A DNA stretch of 64,000 nt, taken from NCBI RefSeq assembly GCF_013403245.1, contig NZ_JACBNQ010000018.1, positions 1 through 64,000 on the forward strand. The letters run 5' to 3'. Both the position numbers and the translations under genes were made by a program. This DNA comes from Sedimentibacter hydroxybenzoicus DSM 7310. Its GTDB lineage: Bacteria; Bacillota; Clostridia; Tissierellales; Sedimentibacteraceae. This document shows positions 1 through 8,033 of the stretch, in pieces. A model generated the notes under the pieces. The model did not search any database. It worked only from the letters and a program-made list of their open reading frames with translations, and was not told the DNA's origin. Position 1 is the first letter of the stretch; each line of letters begins with the position of its first letter.

Positions 1-77
1 GAACCGCCGTATACCGAACGGTACGTACGGTGGTGCGGGAGGTCGGCTACCCAATTAATGGGAGCCTCCTACCCGAT
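1..77 (+). mobile_element. 3' end of a group II intron (domains V and VI); body lies upstream of the window
   Basis: The first 77 bases fold as the two terminal domains of a group II intron. Domain V: positions 3-11 pair with 26-34 with one G-U pair, a two-base bulge (C24 G25) follows, and 12-15 pair with 20-23 around a GAAC loop. This is the 34-nt shape with a two-nucleotide bulge expected of domain V. Domain VI: 36-42 pair with 68-75, leaving A71 bulged as the candidate branch point. An inner stem (45-48/63-66 and 50-52/60-62) closes an AATTAAT loop. The intron would end at about T77, 6 nt after the bulged A. The reverse transcriptase/maturase gene, if present, is outside the window. Confidence 0.85.
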
Positions 78-94
78 CTCTTACAGTATAAGAG
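78..94 (+). repeat. Small hairpin at the intron 3' exon, matching the left edge of a dispersed repeat
   Basis: CTCTTA (78-83) and TAAGAG (89-94) form a 6-bp stem around CAGTA. The core CTTACAGTATAAG (80-92) is identical to the left end of the palindromic repeat copies at 20198 and 47026. The 3' exon of the group II intron therefore begins in, or next to, a relic of that repeat. Confidence 0.5.
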
Positions 95-128
95 ACTGCA
101 GAGCTATCGTCTATCCATCGACAACCTA

Positions 129-157
129 TTGCCAATCAATTGTAACAGTGGTATAAT
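129..157 (+). promoter_or_regulatory. Predicted sigma-A promoter for tsaD
   Basis: TTGCCA (129-134), a 17-bp spacer and TATAAT (152-157) lie just upstream of the AGGAGG ribosome binding site of tsaD. The promoter lies downstream of the intron end, so tsaD need not depend on transcription through the intron. Confidence 0.65.
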
Positions 158-184
158 CAGAACAATTGTAAACAGGAGGAAATC

Positions 185-1204
185 ATGAAAGATAATGTAT
201 TAATACTTGCCATAGAATCTTCGTGTGATGAAACAGCATGCTCAGTCATTGAAAACGGAAGAAATATTTTATCAAATATTATATCATCTCAAATAGAAAT
301 ACATAAAGAGTACGGCGGAGTCGTTCCTGAAGTTGCGTCCAGGAAGCATATTGAAAATATAAGCGATGTTGTGAATGAAGCTATTATAAAAGCAAATGTA
401 AGCTGCGACCAGATAGATGCTGTTGCCGTTACCTACGGCCCGGGGTTGGTCGGAGCACTATTGGTAGGTGTTAACTATGCTAAAGGACTGTCTTATGCAT
501 GGAATAAACCGTTGATAGGTGTAAATCATATAGAAGGACATATATGTGCCAATTTTATAGAAAATAAAGACCTTGAGCCTCCATTTGTTTGCTTAGTTGC
601 ATCAGGAGGGCATACGCACCTGATTTATATCAATGATTACGGCAAATATGAAATCATGGGAAAAACAAGGGATGATGCTGCAGGAGAAGCCTTTGACAAG
701 GTTGCAAGAGCTATCGGGCTCGGATATCCCGGAGGACCTTTAATAGAGAAGAAGGCAAAGGAAGGAAATGAAACAGCAATTAATTTTCCAAGAGCTGTGA
801 TAGATGAAGACACTCTTGATTTTAGCTTCAGTGGTCTAAAGTCGGCGGTTTTAAACTATATTCATAACAAACAACAGAAAAATGAAGAAATTATAGCTGA
901 GGACGTGGCTGCAAGCTTTCAGCAAGCAGTAGTAGATGTGCTTGTAATGAAAACTATGAAGGCAGCTAAGCTAAAAAACTGTAAAACCGTTGCACTTGCA
1001 GGAGGAGTAGCATCAAACAGCAGTTTAAGAGAAGCTCTTGAAAAAGAATGCAAAAAGAATAACTATGTATTTTTAAAACCATCATCAATATTATGCACTG
1101 ACAATGCGGCGATGATAGGATGTGCGGCATATTATAAATATTTAAAAAAAGAATTTTCCGACGCATCATTAAATGCAATTCCAAATTTAAAACTTGCAGA
1201 TTAA
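185..1204 (+). CDS. tsaD: tRNA N6-threonylcarbamoyladenosine transferase TsaD
   Basis: This is the ASKHA-fold subunit (339 aa, normal length) that, with TsaB and TsaE, moves the threonylcarbamoyl group from threonylcarbamoyl-AMP to A37 of ANN-decoding tRNAs in the cytoplasm. The N-terminal AIESSCDET phosphate-binding motif is at residues 9-17. The metal-binding NHIEGH motif has H115 and H119. The SGGHTHL and GGVASN motifs are also present. The ATG has an AGGAGG site at 175-180. It stands alone with its own promoter and is followed by a terminator hairpin. Family assignment is clear. Confidence 0.97.
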   Translation: MKDNVLILAIESSCDETACSVIENGRNILSNIISSQIEIHKEYGGVVPEVASRKHIENISDVVNEAIIKANVSCDQIDAVAVTYGPGLVGALLVGVNYAKGLSYAWNKPLIGVNHIEGHICANFIENKDLEPPFVCLVASGGHTHLIYINDYGKYEIMGKTRDDAAGEAFDKVARAIGLGYPGGPLIEKKAKEGNETAINFPRAVIDEDTLDFSFSGLKSAVLNYIHNKQQKNEEIIAEDVAASFQQAVVDVLVMKTMKAAKLKNCKTVALAGGVASNSSLREALEKECKKNNYVFLKPSSILCTDNAAMIGCAAYYKYLKKEFSDASLNAIPNLKLAD

Positions 1205-1225
1205 TTAACAGCAAACGTTAAAAAA

Positions 1226-1259
1226 AGTATCAACAGTTGTGGATAAAGCTGTTGATACT
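1226..1259 (+). other. Hairpin carrying a perfect DnaA box in its loop
   Basis: AGTATCAACAG (1226-1236) and CTGTTGATACT (1249-1259) form a perfect 11-bp stem. Across the loop, 1238-1246 reads TGTGGATAA, the exact complement of the DnaA box TTATCCACA. Two near-matches follow in the next hairpin: TTATCAACA at 1277-1285, and TTATCCACC on the minus strand at 1300-1308. It could be a terminator-related stem, a DnaA titration site, or chance. There is no adjacent dnaA/dnaN, so an origin is unlikely. Confidence 0.5.
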
Positions 1260-1270
1260 GATATTTCAGC

Positions 1271-1316
1271 AAAAAGTTATCAACACCTTTTCAACAAAGG
1301 GTGGATAACTTTTTGT
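1271..1316 (+). terminator. Rho-independent terminator of tsaD
   Basis: AAAAAGTTATC (1271-1281) pairs perfectly with GATAACTTTTT (1304-1314), and CACC/GGGTG pairing extends the stem inward. The 3' arm ends in a T-run. The 5' A-run makes it potentially bidirectional, serving the convergent ABC-F gene as well. Confidence 0.75.
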
Positions 1317-1317
1317 A

Positions 1318-1368
1318 TTTACAGTATAAGCGACCGACACCAAATATAAAATTTGGGTCGTCTGCTTA
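1318..1368 (+). repeat. Dispersed palindromic repeat, family A, copy 1 (right arm diverged)
   Basis: It starts TTACAGTATAAGCGACC, runs to CACCAAAT, then returns as a decayed complement (ATTTGGGTCGTCTGCTTA). The last three bases are the TAA stop codon of the minus-strand ABC-F gene, so the repeat abuts or supplied that gene's stop. Related copies lie at 20198-20250 and 47026-47077. Confidence 0.8.
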
Positions 1369-3285
1369 TTTTTTATCTAATATTTCAGTCCATTCATCAT
1401 AATATTGTTCTAATTCATTTTTGAGTATGTTTATTTTTTCATTTAAGTTCATAACTAATACTTTGTCATCATATGTCGAAGGTTGACATAATGCAAGTTC
1501 CAATTCAAGAATTTTATTTTCATGCATTTCTATCATTTCTTCCAGCTTCTTTATTGATTTTTCCCGCCTTTGCCTGTCCCTTATCTGTTCGCGCTCCTTT
1601 TTCTTTTCTGCGTTTATTTGTGTCTTAGTCTTTGCTTCGATTATTTCATCGTCATCTTCTTCAAGCTCTGCTTTCTTCTGTAAATAATAATCGTAATTAC
1701 CAAGGTATTGAAAAACTCCTTCTGAAGACATATCATAAATATTATTTGCAATTTTATTTAAAAAATATCTGTCGTGTGATACAACTAAAACAGTGCCTTC
1801 ATAGTTTAAAAGTGCATCCTCCAGCATTTCCTTTGAATCTATATCTAAATGATTTGTGGGCTCGTCCATCAATAAAAAATTAGCATTCGATGTCATCAGC
1901 TTCAGTAATGATAACCTGCTTTTTTCACCACCGCTCAGTTCTCCTATTATTTTATACAAATCATCTCCGGTGAATAAGAATTGAGCTAACATAGTTCGTA
2001 CGTCATAATAATTTAAATCCGGATTACAGTCCCAAATTTCATCGATAACTGTATTTTCATCGTCTAAGCTCGTTTGCTCCTGATCGTAATAACCTATATT
2101 AACATAATGCCCCGTACTTATGGAACCGTTGAATTTGTTCAATTTATTTGAGATAACCTTTAAAAGCGTGGATTTTCCTATTCCGTTAGGACCGATTATA
2201 CCGGCTCTGTCTCCTTTATAAATGTTCATATTAACATTTTTAAAAACGTTATATTCATTATAGCTTACAGATAAATTTTCGACCTTTAACACATCTCTGC
2301 CGCTTTTAACCTTAGGTATAAAATGTAATTTAACCTTTTTACTATCTGTTTGCGGTTTATCCATCTTCTTTATTTTGTCAAGGGCTTTCTGTCTGCTGAA
2401 TGCTTGTCGGATATTTCGTTTACTGCCGTAAGCATGAAGCCGTCGTATCATTTCTTCTTGCTTTTCAATTTCTTTTTCATATTCATCATACTGCTTCATT
2501 TTCAGTTCGAGCTCTTGTTTTCTTTTTTTCATGAAATCAGTATAATTACCGTTGTATGAGCTTAACTTTTTATTTTCCAGCAATAGTATTCTGTCTACCG
2601 TATTATCCAGAAAATATCTGTCATGAGATATGATTATGGCAGCACCGCCAAAGCTTTTAATATATTTTTCCAGCCACGAAATTGCATCAATATCTAAATG
2701 GTTTGTCGGCTCGTCAAGTAATAAGATATCTGCTTTTTCCAATAAAAGCTTTGCAAGCATAACTCTGCTTTTCTGACCTCCGCTTAAAAGATTAACCGGT
2801 TTATTGAATTCATTTTCAGAAAAACCTAATCCCTTTAGAACTCCCCGAATTAAGCTTTTAAATCCGTAGCCGTCGGATTCTTCAAATTGTTCACTCAATT
2901 TAGCATAAGTGTGCATTAAACTTTCAAGCTCTGACTTATTATCGTTTTCGGTAAAATTGCTTATTTTATTGGATAGAAGGCTGAGTTCTTCTTCTATTTT
3001 AATAACATCATTAAAAATCGTCAGCATTTCATCCATAATGCTCATATTGCTGTCAATTTTCGTATTCTGTTTTAAATAACCGAGCTTTTTACTTTTTACC
3101 CTGTAAATTTCTCCCGAATCAGGCTCTAAGCTTCCTGTCAAAATATTAAACAGTGTTGTTTTGCCGGCTCCATTAAGACCGATTAATCCAATTTTCTCAT
3201 TATCATTAACTGAAAATGATATATTTTCTATTATATTATCTACTACGTAGCTTTTAGAAACATAGCTGCAAGATAAAACTATCAT
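1366..3285 (-). CDS. ABC-F family ATPase (YdiF/Uup-like, ribosome-associated)
   Basis: A soluble protein of 639 aa with two ABC ATPase domains and no membrane segment. Members act on the ribosome as translation factors, and some protect it from antibiotics. Domain 1 has GLNGAGKTT, LSGGQKSR and LLLDEPTNHLD; domain 2 has GPNGIGKST, LSGGEKSR and LLMDEPTNHLD. Between them lies a charged linker (YEKEIEKQEEMIRRLHAYGSK), and the C-terminus is a basic coiled coil, as in the Uup/YdiF branch. An upstream TTG would add 18 residues, but the ATG at 3285 is preceded by AAAGGATT and begins the conserved strand, so it was chosen. It lies 54 bp after the XRE gene, probably co-transcribed. Whether it is a resistance or a housekeeping ABC-F cannot be told from sequence. 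Confidence 0.9.
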   Translation of the reverse strand: MIVLSCSYVSKSYVVDNIIENISFSVNDNEKIGLIGLNGAGKTTLFNILTGSLEPDSGEIYRVKSKKLGYLKQNTKIDSNMSIMDEMLTIFNDVIKIEEELSLLSNKISNFTENDNKSELESLMHTYAKLSEQFEESDGYGFKSLIRGVLKGLGFSENEFNKPVNLLSGGQKSRVMLAKLLLEKADILLLDEPTNHLDIDAISWLEKYIKSFGGAAIIISHDRYFLDNTVDRILLLENKKLSSYNGNYTDFMKKRKQELELKMKQYDEYEKEIEKQEEMIRRLHAYGSKRNIRQAFSRQKALDKIKKMDKPQTDSKKVKLHFIPKVKSGRDVLKVENLSVSYNEYNVFKNVNMNIYKGDRAGIIGPNGIGKSTLLKVISNKLNKFNGSISTGHYVNIGYYDQEQTSLDDENTVIDEIWDCNPDLNYYDVRTMLAQFLFTGDDLYKIIGELSGGEKSRLSLLKLMTSNANFLLMDEPTNHLDIDSKEMLEDALLNYEGTVLVVSHDRYFLNKIANNIYDMSSEGVFQYLGNYDYYLQKKAELEEDDDEIIEAKTKTQINAEKKKEREQIRDRQRREKSIKKLEEMIEMHENKILELELALCQPSTYDDKVLVMNLNEKINILKNELEQYYDEWTEILDKK

Positions 3286-3339
3286 AATTAATCCTTTCGA
3301 TTTAAATACTTCATGGTTATACGAGATTTGACTGTTCAA

Positions 3340-3735
3340 TTAAATGTTAATAAAAAATCTCATATTATCCAATATATTAGTAACGTTCTTCATAAACATC
3401 TTTTTCATATTATTATCAAGTGGTTGTCCATCAAATCTTATTGTATTTTGGTTGTTCATATAAACTATCAGACTTTCTAAAACTTCGGAAAAATCAATAT
3501 CAATAATTTTTTCACTGTCTGTTATAGTATTCTTATCTGCACCTAAAATGAAATCAGTTGACACATTAAAATAATCAGCCATCTTCAAAATCAGTTCTAT
3601 ACTTGGTTTGCGCTTTCCGTTTTCATATAGGGATATTGCAGATTCAGAAGTGCCTAATATTAAACTTAAATCCTTTGCTGTCAGATTGTTTTTCAATCTC
3701 AGATAGCGGATCCTTTCACTTATTTTACTGCTCAT
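3340..3735 (-). CDS. XRE-family helix-turn-helix regulator
   Basis: This 131-aa protein has an N-terminal Cro/CI-type HTH (about residues 7-62): RIRYLRLKNN followed by SESAISLYENGKRKPS. A C-terminal part of about 65 aa resembles nothing I recognise and may serve for dimerisation or ligand sensing. The ATG at 3735 has an AAAGGA site. It precedes the ABC-F gene on the same strand, so it may control that gene and itself. The ligand is unknown. Confidence 0.85.
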   Translation of the reverse strand: MSSKISERIRYLRLKNNLTAKDLSLILGTSESAISLYENGKRKPSIELILKMADYFNVSTDFILGADKNTITDSEKIIDIDFSEVLESLIVYMNNQNTIRFDGQPLDNNMKKMFMKNVTNILDNMRFFINI

Positions 3736-3856
3736 TTATGAAATCCTTTAATTATATTTGTTTAATTCAATAAGGTTAATACAATCATTTAATTATAATT
3801 CATAAATTGATAAAAAACAACAATAATTTACAATATGTAATTTTTTTATATAATTA

Positions 3857-3885
3857 TTGACAAAATGTAAAGCTTGATTTATCAT
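3857..3885 (+). promoter_or_regulatory. Predicted sigma-A promoter for the gene at 3916
   Basis: A perfect TTGACA (3857-3862), a 17-bp spacer and TATCAT (3880-3885) lie 30 bp before the start codon. Confidence 0.6.
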
Positions 3886-3915
3886 ATAAGTAAGTAAAAT
3901 TAAAGGGGGTTAGGA

Positions 3916-4374
3916 ATGATAAAAAGCAGGATTGCTGAAATCGTTTTTGATGTAGAAAAATATATTGAAATTATTGAATTAAACCGTTTTAACAACATGT
4001 TTTTTGTAGTGGCTGCAGTTGGAATAATAGAAGGAAATATACAAGTATCTAAGGAAGATAATCGAATAACGTTACTTGATATTTATAATGTTAACTGTAA
4101 AAATTCTGATTATATTTTTTTATCCTTGTATAATTTAATTAAAAGTAACAGTGACTTATATAATTATATCGTTAAGTATTTTAATTTGTGGCACGGAAGA
4201 GAATTTAAGGAATTTACATATGATAATTATCACAAAAACGAGTTAAAAAACAATTTTAATCAGTTAATTTCTTTAATTTATGATGAATTAAAATATGCCA
4301 TTAAAAATAAAGACTATGAAACTATTTCAATATATGAATCTTTTTTATATAATATAATAGAAGAATTTAAGTAA
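3916..4374 (+). CDS. Protein of unknown function, 152 aa
   Basis: I do not recognise this family. The protein is 152 aa, predicted soluble, rich in Asn, Ile, Lys and Tyr, with alternating hydrophobic and charged stretches suggesting helices. There is no signal peptide, no clear membrane segment and no cysteine cluster. It has a strong ribosome binding site (AAGGGGGTTAGG), its own TTGACA promoter, and a terminator-like hairpin downstream, so it is very likely a real single-gene unit. Base composition is lower in GC than its neighbours. It is divergent from the XRE/ABC-F pair and could be under the same XRE regulator. Confidence 0.7.
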   Translation: MIKSRIAEIVFDVEKYIEIIELNRFNNMFFVVAAVGIIEGNIQVSKEDNRITLLDIYNVNCKNSDYIFLSLYNLIKSNSDLYNYIVKYFNLWHGREFKEFTYDNYHKNELKNNFNQLISLIYDELKYAIKNKDYETISIYESFLYNIIEEFK

Positions 4375-4387
4375 TTAATAAGATGAT

Positions 4388-4466
4388 AGGTTGTTGAAAA
4401 TCCTGCAAGGCGCCGGAAGACGGGCAATCGCAGCGCAACAAAGCAGGGAGATCTTTTCAGTAACCT
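4388..4466 (+). repeat. GC-richer palindromic insertion, possible dispersed repeat
   Basis: The stretch is bounded by inverted AGGTTGTTGAAAA (4388-4400) and TTTTCAGTAACCT (4454-4466). Its interior (GGCGCCGGAAGACGGGC...GCAGCGCAAC) is strikingly GC-rich for this AT-rich intergenic setting. I see no coding capacity. No second copy lies in the window, so calling it a repeat is inference. Confidence 0.4.
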
Positions 4467-4468
4467 TA

Positions 4469-4502
4469 GATACCAAAAATTTAATTGGTATCTTTTTTTT
4501 TA
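4469..4502 (+). terminator. Rho-independent terminator upstream of glmM
   Basis: GATACCAA (4469-4476) pairs with TTGGTATC (4485-4492), followed by a run of ten T. It ends the transcription unit of the 152-aa gene. Confidence 0.8.
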
Positions 4503-4589
4503 TATGAAAATATGCTAAAATATATGATGATTTATATTTTTTTTATTAATACGAATTAGCATTATCAATTTATTTATATCGGAGGAAAG

Positions 4590-5936
4590 ATGGGAAAATT
4601 ATTTGGTACAGATGGAGTCAGAGGAATTGCAAATAAAGATTTAACACCTGAATTAGCATATAAGTTAGGACGAATCGGAGGATATTTTCTTACAAAGGGC
4701 AAGAAAAGACCAAAGATGGTCGTAGGAATGGATACGCGTATATCAGGGGATATGCTGGAAGGAGCTTTGTCTGCAGGATTAAATTCTGCAGGTGTAGATG
4801 TTTTATATTTAGGTATACTTCCTACTCCTGCCGTAGCATGCATGATAAAAACATTAAAGGCAAATGGCGGAGTTATGATTACTGCATCACATAATCCTGT
4901 AGAGTACAACGGCATAAAATTCTTTAACGAGCAAGGCTTAAAATTAACAGATGAAACAGAAGATTCAATAGAAGAGTACCTGCTCAATAATATTGATATA
5001 GATTATCGTCCTGTTTCCGGGGAAATAGGACGAAAGATTTTGATAGAAAGTCCAACTGATATGTATAAGGATTTTCTGAAAAAGACAATTAACGTAAATT
5101 TAGAAGGAATGAAAATTGCGGTTGATTGCGGTAACGGAGCCGTTTATAAAGCTGCACCGGAATTGCTCAGTGAACTTGGAGCAAGCGTATATGTAATACA
5201 TAATGAGCCAAACGGTATCAATATAAACGTAGAATGTGGTTCAACCAAGACCGAAGAGATACAGAAGCTTGTGTTGGAAACAGGAGCAGATGTAGGACTT
5301 TCTTTTGACGGCGATGCAGACAGATTGATAGCTGCAGATGAAAAGGGTAATATAGTTGACGGGGATCATGTTCTTGCAATTTGCGGAACTCATATGAAAG
5401 AAAATGGAAAATTAAGAAGTAATGCCGTAATCGGAACAGTTATGACTAATATGGGTCTGGACGTATGTCTGAAGGAACATAACATAGATATTGTAAAAAC
5501 TAAGGTGGGAGACAGATACGTCCTTGAAGAAATGCTTAAAGGCAATCATTCAATAGGAGGAGAGCAATCAGGACACATTATATTTCTTGATTACAATACG
5601 ACAGGTGACGGACTTCTTACAGCACTGCAGCTGCTAAGTGTCGTAAAAGAAAAGAACACTAAGCTTTCAGAGTTGGCGAGCATAATGCAGGTAATGCCTC
5701 AAACTTTGGTAAATGCTCACGTATCACCGGAGAAAAAAAATGCTTATTTAGATGATGAAATAATTAAAAACAAAATTCAGGAAATAGAGAATCATTTTAG
5801 CGGAAAAGGAAGGGTGCTTATCAGACCTTCAGGAACAGAGCCGATGGTAAGGGTTATGATTGAAGGAGAAAACCAAGCAGAATTAGATATGTATGCTAAT
5901 GAATTGGCAAAGCTGATAGAAGAAAGACTAAAATAA
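4590..5936 (+). CDS. glmM: Phosphoglucosamine mutase GlmM
   Basis: It converts glucosamine-6-phosphate to glucosamine-1-phosphate, the step before GlmU on the way to UDP-GlcNAc for peptidoglycan. Length is 448 aa, typical for the family. The N-terminal GKLFGTDGVRG signature is present. The catalytic serine is S100 in TASHNP, the metal loop is DGDADR, and the C-terminal phosphate-binding loop is RPSGTEPMVRV. The ATG has a GGAGGAAAG site. It is monocistronic here, not next to glmS. Confidence 0.97.
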   Translation: MGKLFGTDGVRGIANKDLTPELAYKLGRIGGYFLTKGKKRPKMVVGMDTRISGDMLEGALSAGLNSAGVDVLYLGILPTPAVACMIKTLKANGGVMITASHNPVEYNGIKFFNEQGLKLTDETEDSIEEYLLNNIDIDYRPVSGEIGRKILIESPTDMYKDFLKKTINVNLEGMKIAVDCGNGAVYKAAPELLSELGASVYVIHNEPNGININVECGSTKTEEIQKLVLETGADVGLSFDGDADRLIAADEKGNIVDGDHVLAICGTHMKENGKLRSNAVIGTVMTNMGLDVCLKEHNIDIVKTKVGDRYVLEEMLKGNHSIGGEQSGHIIFLDYNTTGDGLLTALQLLSVVKEKNTKLSELASIMQVMPQTLVNAHVSPEKKNAYLDDEIIKNKIQEIENHFSGKGRVLIRPSGTEPMVRVMIEGENQAELDMYANELAKLIEERLK

Positions 5937-5938
5937 AA

Positions 5939-6027
5939 GTGAACAATGAAAAATGATTGTAGAATTTGTGCAATAGCACAAATTCTTTCATTAATTGTTC
6001 ACTGTTCACTATTCACTGTTCATTGTT
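5939..6027 (+). repeat. Palindromic and tandem repeat between glmM and the LigT-like gene
   Basis: AGTGAACAAT near 5939 is mirrored by ATTGTTCACT near 6003. Inside is a perfect hairpin, AGAATTTGTGC (5961-5971) and GCACAAATTCT (5976-5986). Tandem GTTCACT-like units follow to 6027. The last codons and the stop (6013) of the minus-strand gene lie within it, so the repeat supplied that protein's extreme C-terminus. It may also act as a terminator. Confidence 0.65.
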
Positions 6028-6519
6028 AAACGGTATTTCCATATATGGTATGTATATGAATTTCTCTTTTGGCTGATGATAGACAACTATAGATTTCAAG
6101 GTATATTCAGGGTAAGAAGTTAATTTAATTTCTGCCCTCTTTTTAACTGTTTCAATATCAATGGGTCTTTTGGGACGTTGTTTCACTATGGTCAGATGAG
6201 GCGTATAACCTCTTTTTTCTTTTACAAGCTTTAACTTTTTAAATATATTTTCATATAAATTGATTAATTCCTTGGAATATACATTAATATAAAGCACTCT
6301 GTTACCAAACTGTCCTAATTTATCAAGCTTTATTTTAAACGGTTCAGTATTTTTGCACACTTCAATTAAATCCGCAACAAATGAATCTTCATCAGGAAGA
6401 GCCGGTGGCGGTGCTATCGTAATGTGAGGTTCAGTTGTAAGAAATCTGAATTCAGCACGCAGCATTTCAATTTTATTTTTATATAAATTCGGAATAGGTG
6501 CACCTATAAAATATTTCAT
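6013..6519 (-). CDS. 2H phosphoesterase, 2'-5' RNA ligase (LigT/ThpR) family
   Basis: This 168-aa cytoplasmic protein has the two HxT motifs of the 2H superfamily, PHITIAPP (H32, T34) and PHLTIV (H108, T110). Members hydrolyse 2',3'-cyclic phosphodiester ends (ThpR) or related nucleotide cyclic phosphates; the substrate here is not known. The ATG at 6519 has an AAAGGATAA site. The C-terminal residues are encoded within the adjacent repeat. Confidence 0.85.
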   Translation of the reverse strand: MKYFIGAPIPNLYKNKIEMLRAEFRFLTTEPHITIAPPPALPDEDSFVADLIEVCKNTEPFKIKLDKLGQFGNRVLYINVYSKELINLYENIFKKLKLVKEKRGYTPHLTIVKQRPKRPIDIETVKKRAEIKLTSYPEYTLKSIVVYHQPKEKFIYIPYMEIPFNNEQ

Positions 6520-6568
6520 AAATTATCCTTTCTGTTATTGCTATGAATATACGTAAATCTGCCGCTAT

Positions 6569-6639
6569 GTCATTCTGAACGCAAGTGAAGAATCTCATCT
6601 TTTGAACTGCTGAGATCCTTCGCTATCGCTCAGGATGAC
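6569..6639 (+). repeat. Dispersed palindromic repeat, family C, copy 1
   Basis: GTCATTCTGAACGCAAGTG...AATCTCA is mirrored imperfectly by TGAGATCCTTCGC...CAGGATGAC (ends at 6639). A shorter, diverged relative lies at 33284-33344 in the opposite orientation. It fills the gap between the LigT-like gene and the VTT-domain gene. Confidence 0.65.
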
Positions 6640-6801
6640 GAATACGGGGATTATTCATTTATTGTGGTGTGAATGGCACATGATAATTCCGAGCATCAGT
6701 CGGTGGGGAATCTCAGGTTTTTATTATTTTCAAATTATCATGCCTATTATACAATAAATCAGGGCATAATTAAACTAAATTGTTTCTCGGGATTATTAGT
6801 T

Positions 6802-7359
6802 ATGGATGAAATTTTAGAAATAGTGTTAAAATATGTAGAAGCGGGAGGACCATTGGCAGGTATCTTATTTACTGTCGTTGAGGCATTTTTTCCCATACTC
6901 CCACTGGTCGCTTTTGTTATAATAAATGTTGCAACATTCGGGTTTTTCTTCGGGTATCTCTATTCGTGGGCAGGAAATTGTATCGGCTCATTTCTTTTGT
7001 TTTTATTAATCCGCAAGGTTGGCGAAAAAAAGTTCGAAGAAAAAATCAAACAAAGTAAATATAAAAGTACTTTAGAAAAAATCAAACAAAAAAACACTAC
7101 ACTCATGTTTTTTTTATATTGCTTTCCTTTTTCTCCGTCATTTTTAATAAGTGGAACGGCCGCTTTGGCTAACATGAATACAAGGCGTTTCTTAATAACG
7201 CTTTTGCCGGCTAAATTTGTTATGATGCTGTCTTTGGCATTCATAGGAGAAAATGTGAGCTCATTTTTTGAAAATCCATTAAAATCAATACTTTATATTT
7301 TATTAATCTTGCTTGTGAATTTGTTAAGTAAAAAATTATTATTTTTCCTTACCGACTAA
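6802..7359 (+). CDS. VTT/SNARE-associated (TVP38/TMEM64, DedA-like) membrane protein
   Basis: This integral membrane protein (185 aa from the chosen start) belongs to the DedA/TVP38 superfamily, implicated in lipid scrambling or membrane homeostasis. There are about five hydrophobic segments, including FPILPLVAFVIINVATF and the family-like FPFSPSFLISGTAALANM region. A longer reading frame opens at 6673, but its first 43 codons run through repeat-like DNA and lack membrane character, so ATG 6802 is preferred despite a weak ribosome binding site. The 3' end overlaps the convergent TetR gene by 21 bp. Specific function is unknown. Confidence 0.75.
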   Translation: MDEILEIVLKYVEAGGPLAGILFTVVEAFFPILPLVAFVIINVATFGFFFGYLYSWAGNCIGSFLLFLLIRKVGEKKFEEKIKQSKYKSTLEKIKQKNTTLMFFLYCFPFSPSFLISGTAALANMNTRRFLITLLPAKFVMMLSLAFIGENVSSFFENPLKSILYILLILLVNLLSKKLLFFLTD

Positions 7360-7923
7360 ACCATATAAAAATAGTTTTATTATTCCAAGCTTATAATCAT
7401 CACCGGTACCAATATAATTTGGCTGTTGTGTAATATATGATGAAGCTGTCATAAAAGACAAAATTGCATCATCCGGTATATTCTCGTTGATATAGCCTTC
7501 GCTTTTACCGTTTTGAATAAATTTTGTGAAAATAGCCTTTATTTTTAAATTTGCTGCCTCGGTGTATATATCTTTTAAAGCTTTATCCTGCCAGGCATCA
7601 GAACTAAAAAATGTCTTGCCCGAATTTGTAATTGCATCGTGTTTTTTTGTTATTATTATTTTTAATTTTTCTTCAAAAGAGATGTTGTCTTCTAAAATTT
7701 CATCATACTCATTTACCAAAATATCAATATAAGAAATAAGAACTTCCTTTGCAAGAGAAATTTTATCACCAAAATAATTGTATATTGAAACTTGAGACAC
7801 ATTTGCTTTGGCAGCTATTTCACTTATTGATACGTCTGTTACCCCGTGTTTTATAAACAATTTACGAGCACTATTGATAATTGCTTCCTTTTTTATTTGA
7901 GTTCGTTTTTCATAACCGTTCAT
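7339..7923 (-). CDS. TetR-family repressor, divergent from rph copy 1
   Basis: This 194-aa repressor has an N-terminal HTH with recognition region VSQVSIYNYFGDK. That region is almost identical to VSQVSIYNFFGNK of the TetR at 15491-16078, also divergent from an rph gene, so the two are paralogues and probably bind similar DNA. The start at 7923 (ATGAACGG) has an AAGGTGAT site; the earlier in-frame ATG overlaps that site. The C-terminal ligand domain is of ordinary length and its inducer is unknown; a rifamycin is an obvious guess. It shares the intergenic operators at 8034-8065 and 8098-8121 with rph. Confidence 0.9.
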   Translation of the reverse strand: MNGYEKRTQIKKEAIINSARKLFIKHGVTDVSISEIAAKANVSQVSIYNYFGDKISLAKEVLISYIDILVNEYDEILEDNISFEEKLKIIITKKHDAITNSGKTFFSSDAWQDKALKDIYTEAANLKIKAIFTKFIQNGKSEGYINENIPDDAILSFMTASSYITQQPNYIGTGDDYKLGIIKLFLYGLVGKEK

Positions 7924-7954
7924 TATAATCACCTTCATATTTATGTATATAGAT

Positions 7955-8019
7955 TATATCATATCTGAGCCGAGTGCAGCGCAAGCTCGCTTGCATTGTC
8001 GAGGCGATGGTATGATATA
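7955..8019 (+). repeat. GC-rich hairpin element in the TetR/rph intergenic region
   Basis: TATATCATATC (7955-7965) is mirrored by GGTATGATATA (8009-8019) with one mismatch. It encloses a GC-richer stretch with its own GCGCAAGC/GCTTGC hairpin. It lies between the TetR start and the first operator. It could be a small inserted repeat or part of the regulatory DNA; no second copy was found in the window. Confidence 0.45.
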
Positions 8020-8033
8020 TGCATTATATCATG

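Noticed and set aside
1205-1365. Replication origin at the DnaA-box cluster
   Set aside because: Only three boxes, no dnaA/dnaN or AT-rich unwinding element alongside, and the boxes are embedded in terminator-like hairpins.
3286-3339. TTG start of the ABC-F gene at 3339
   Set aside because: No ribosome binding site precedes it, and the conserved ABC domain starts at the ATG at 3285 with AAAGGATT upstream.
6673-6801. N-terminal extension of the VTT-domain protein from 6673
   Set aside because: The extra 43 codons run through repeat-like DNA and do not resemble the family; a new start at 6802 gives the normal domain length.
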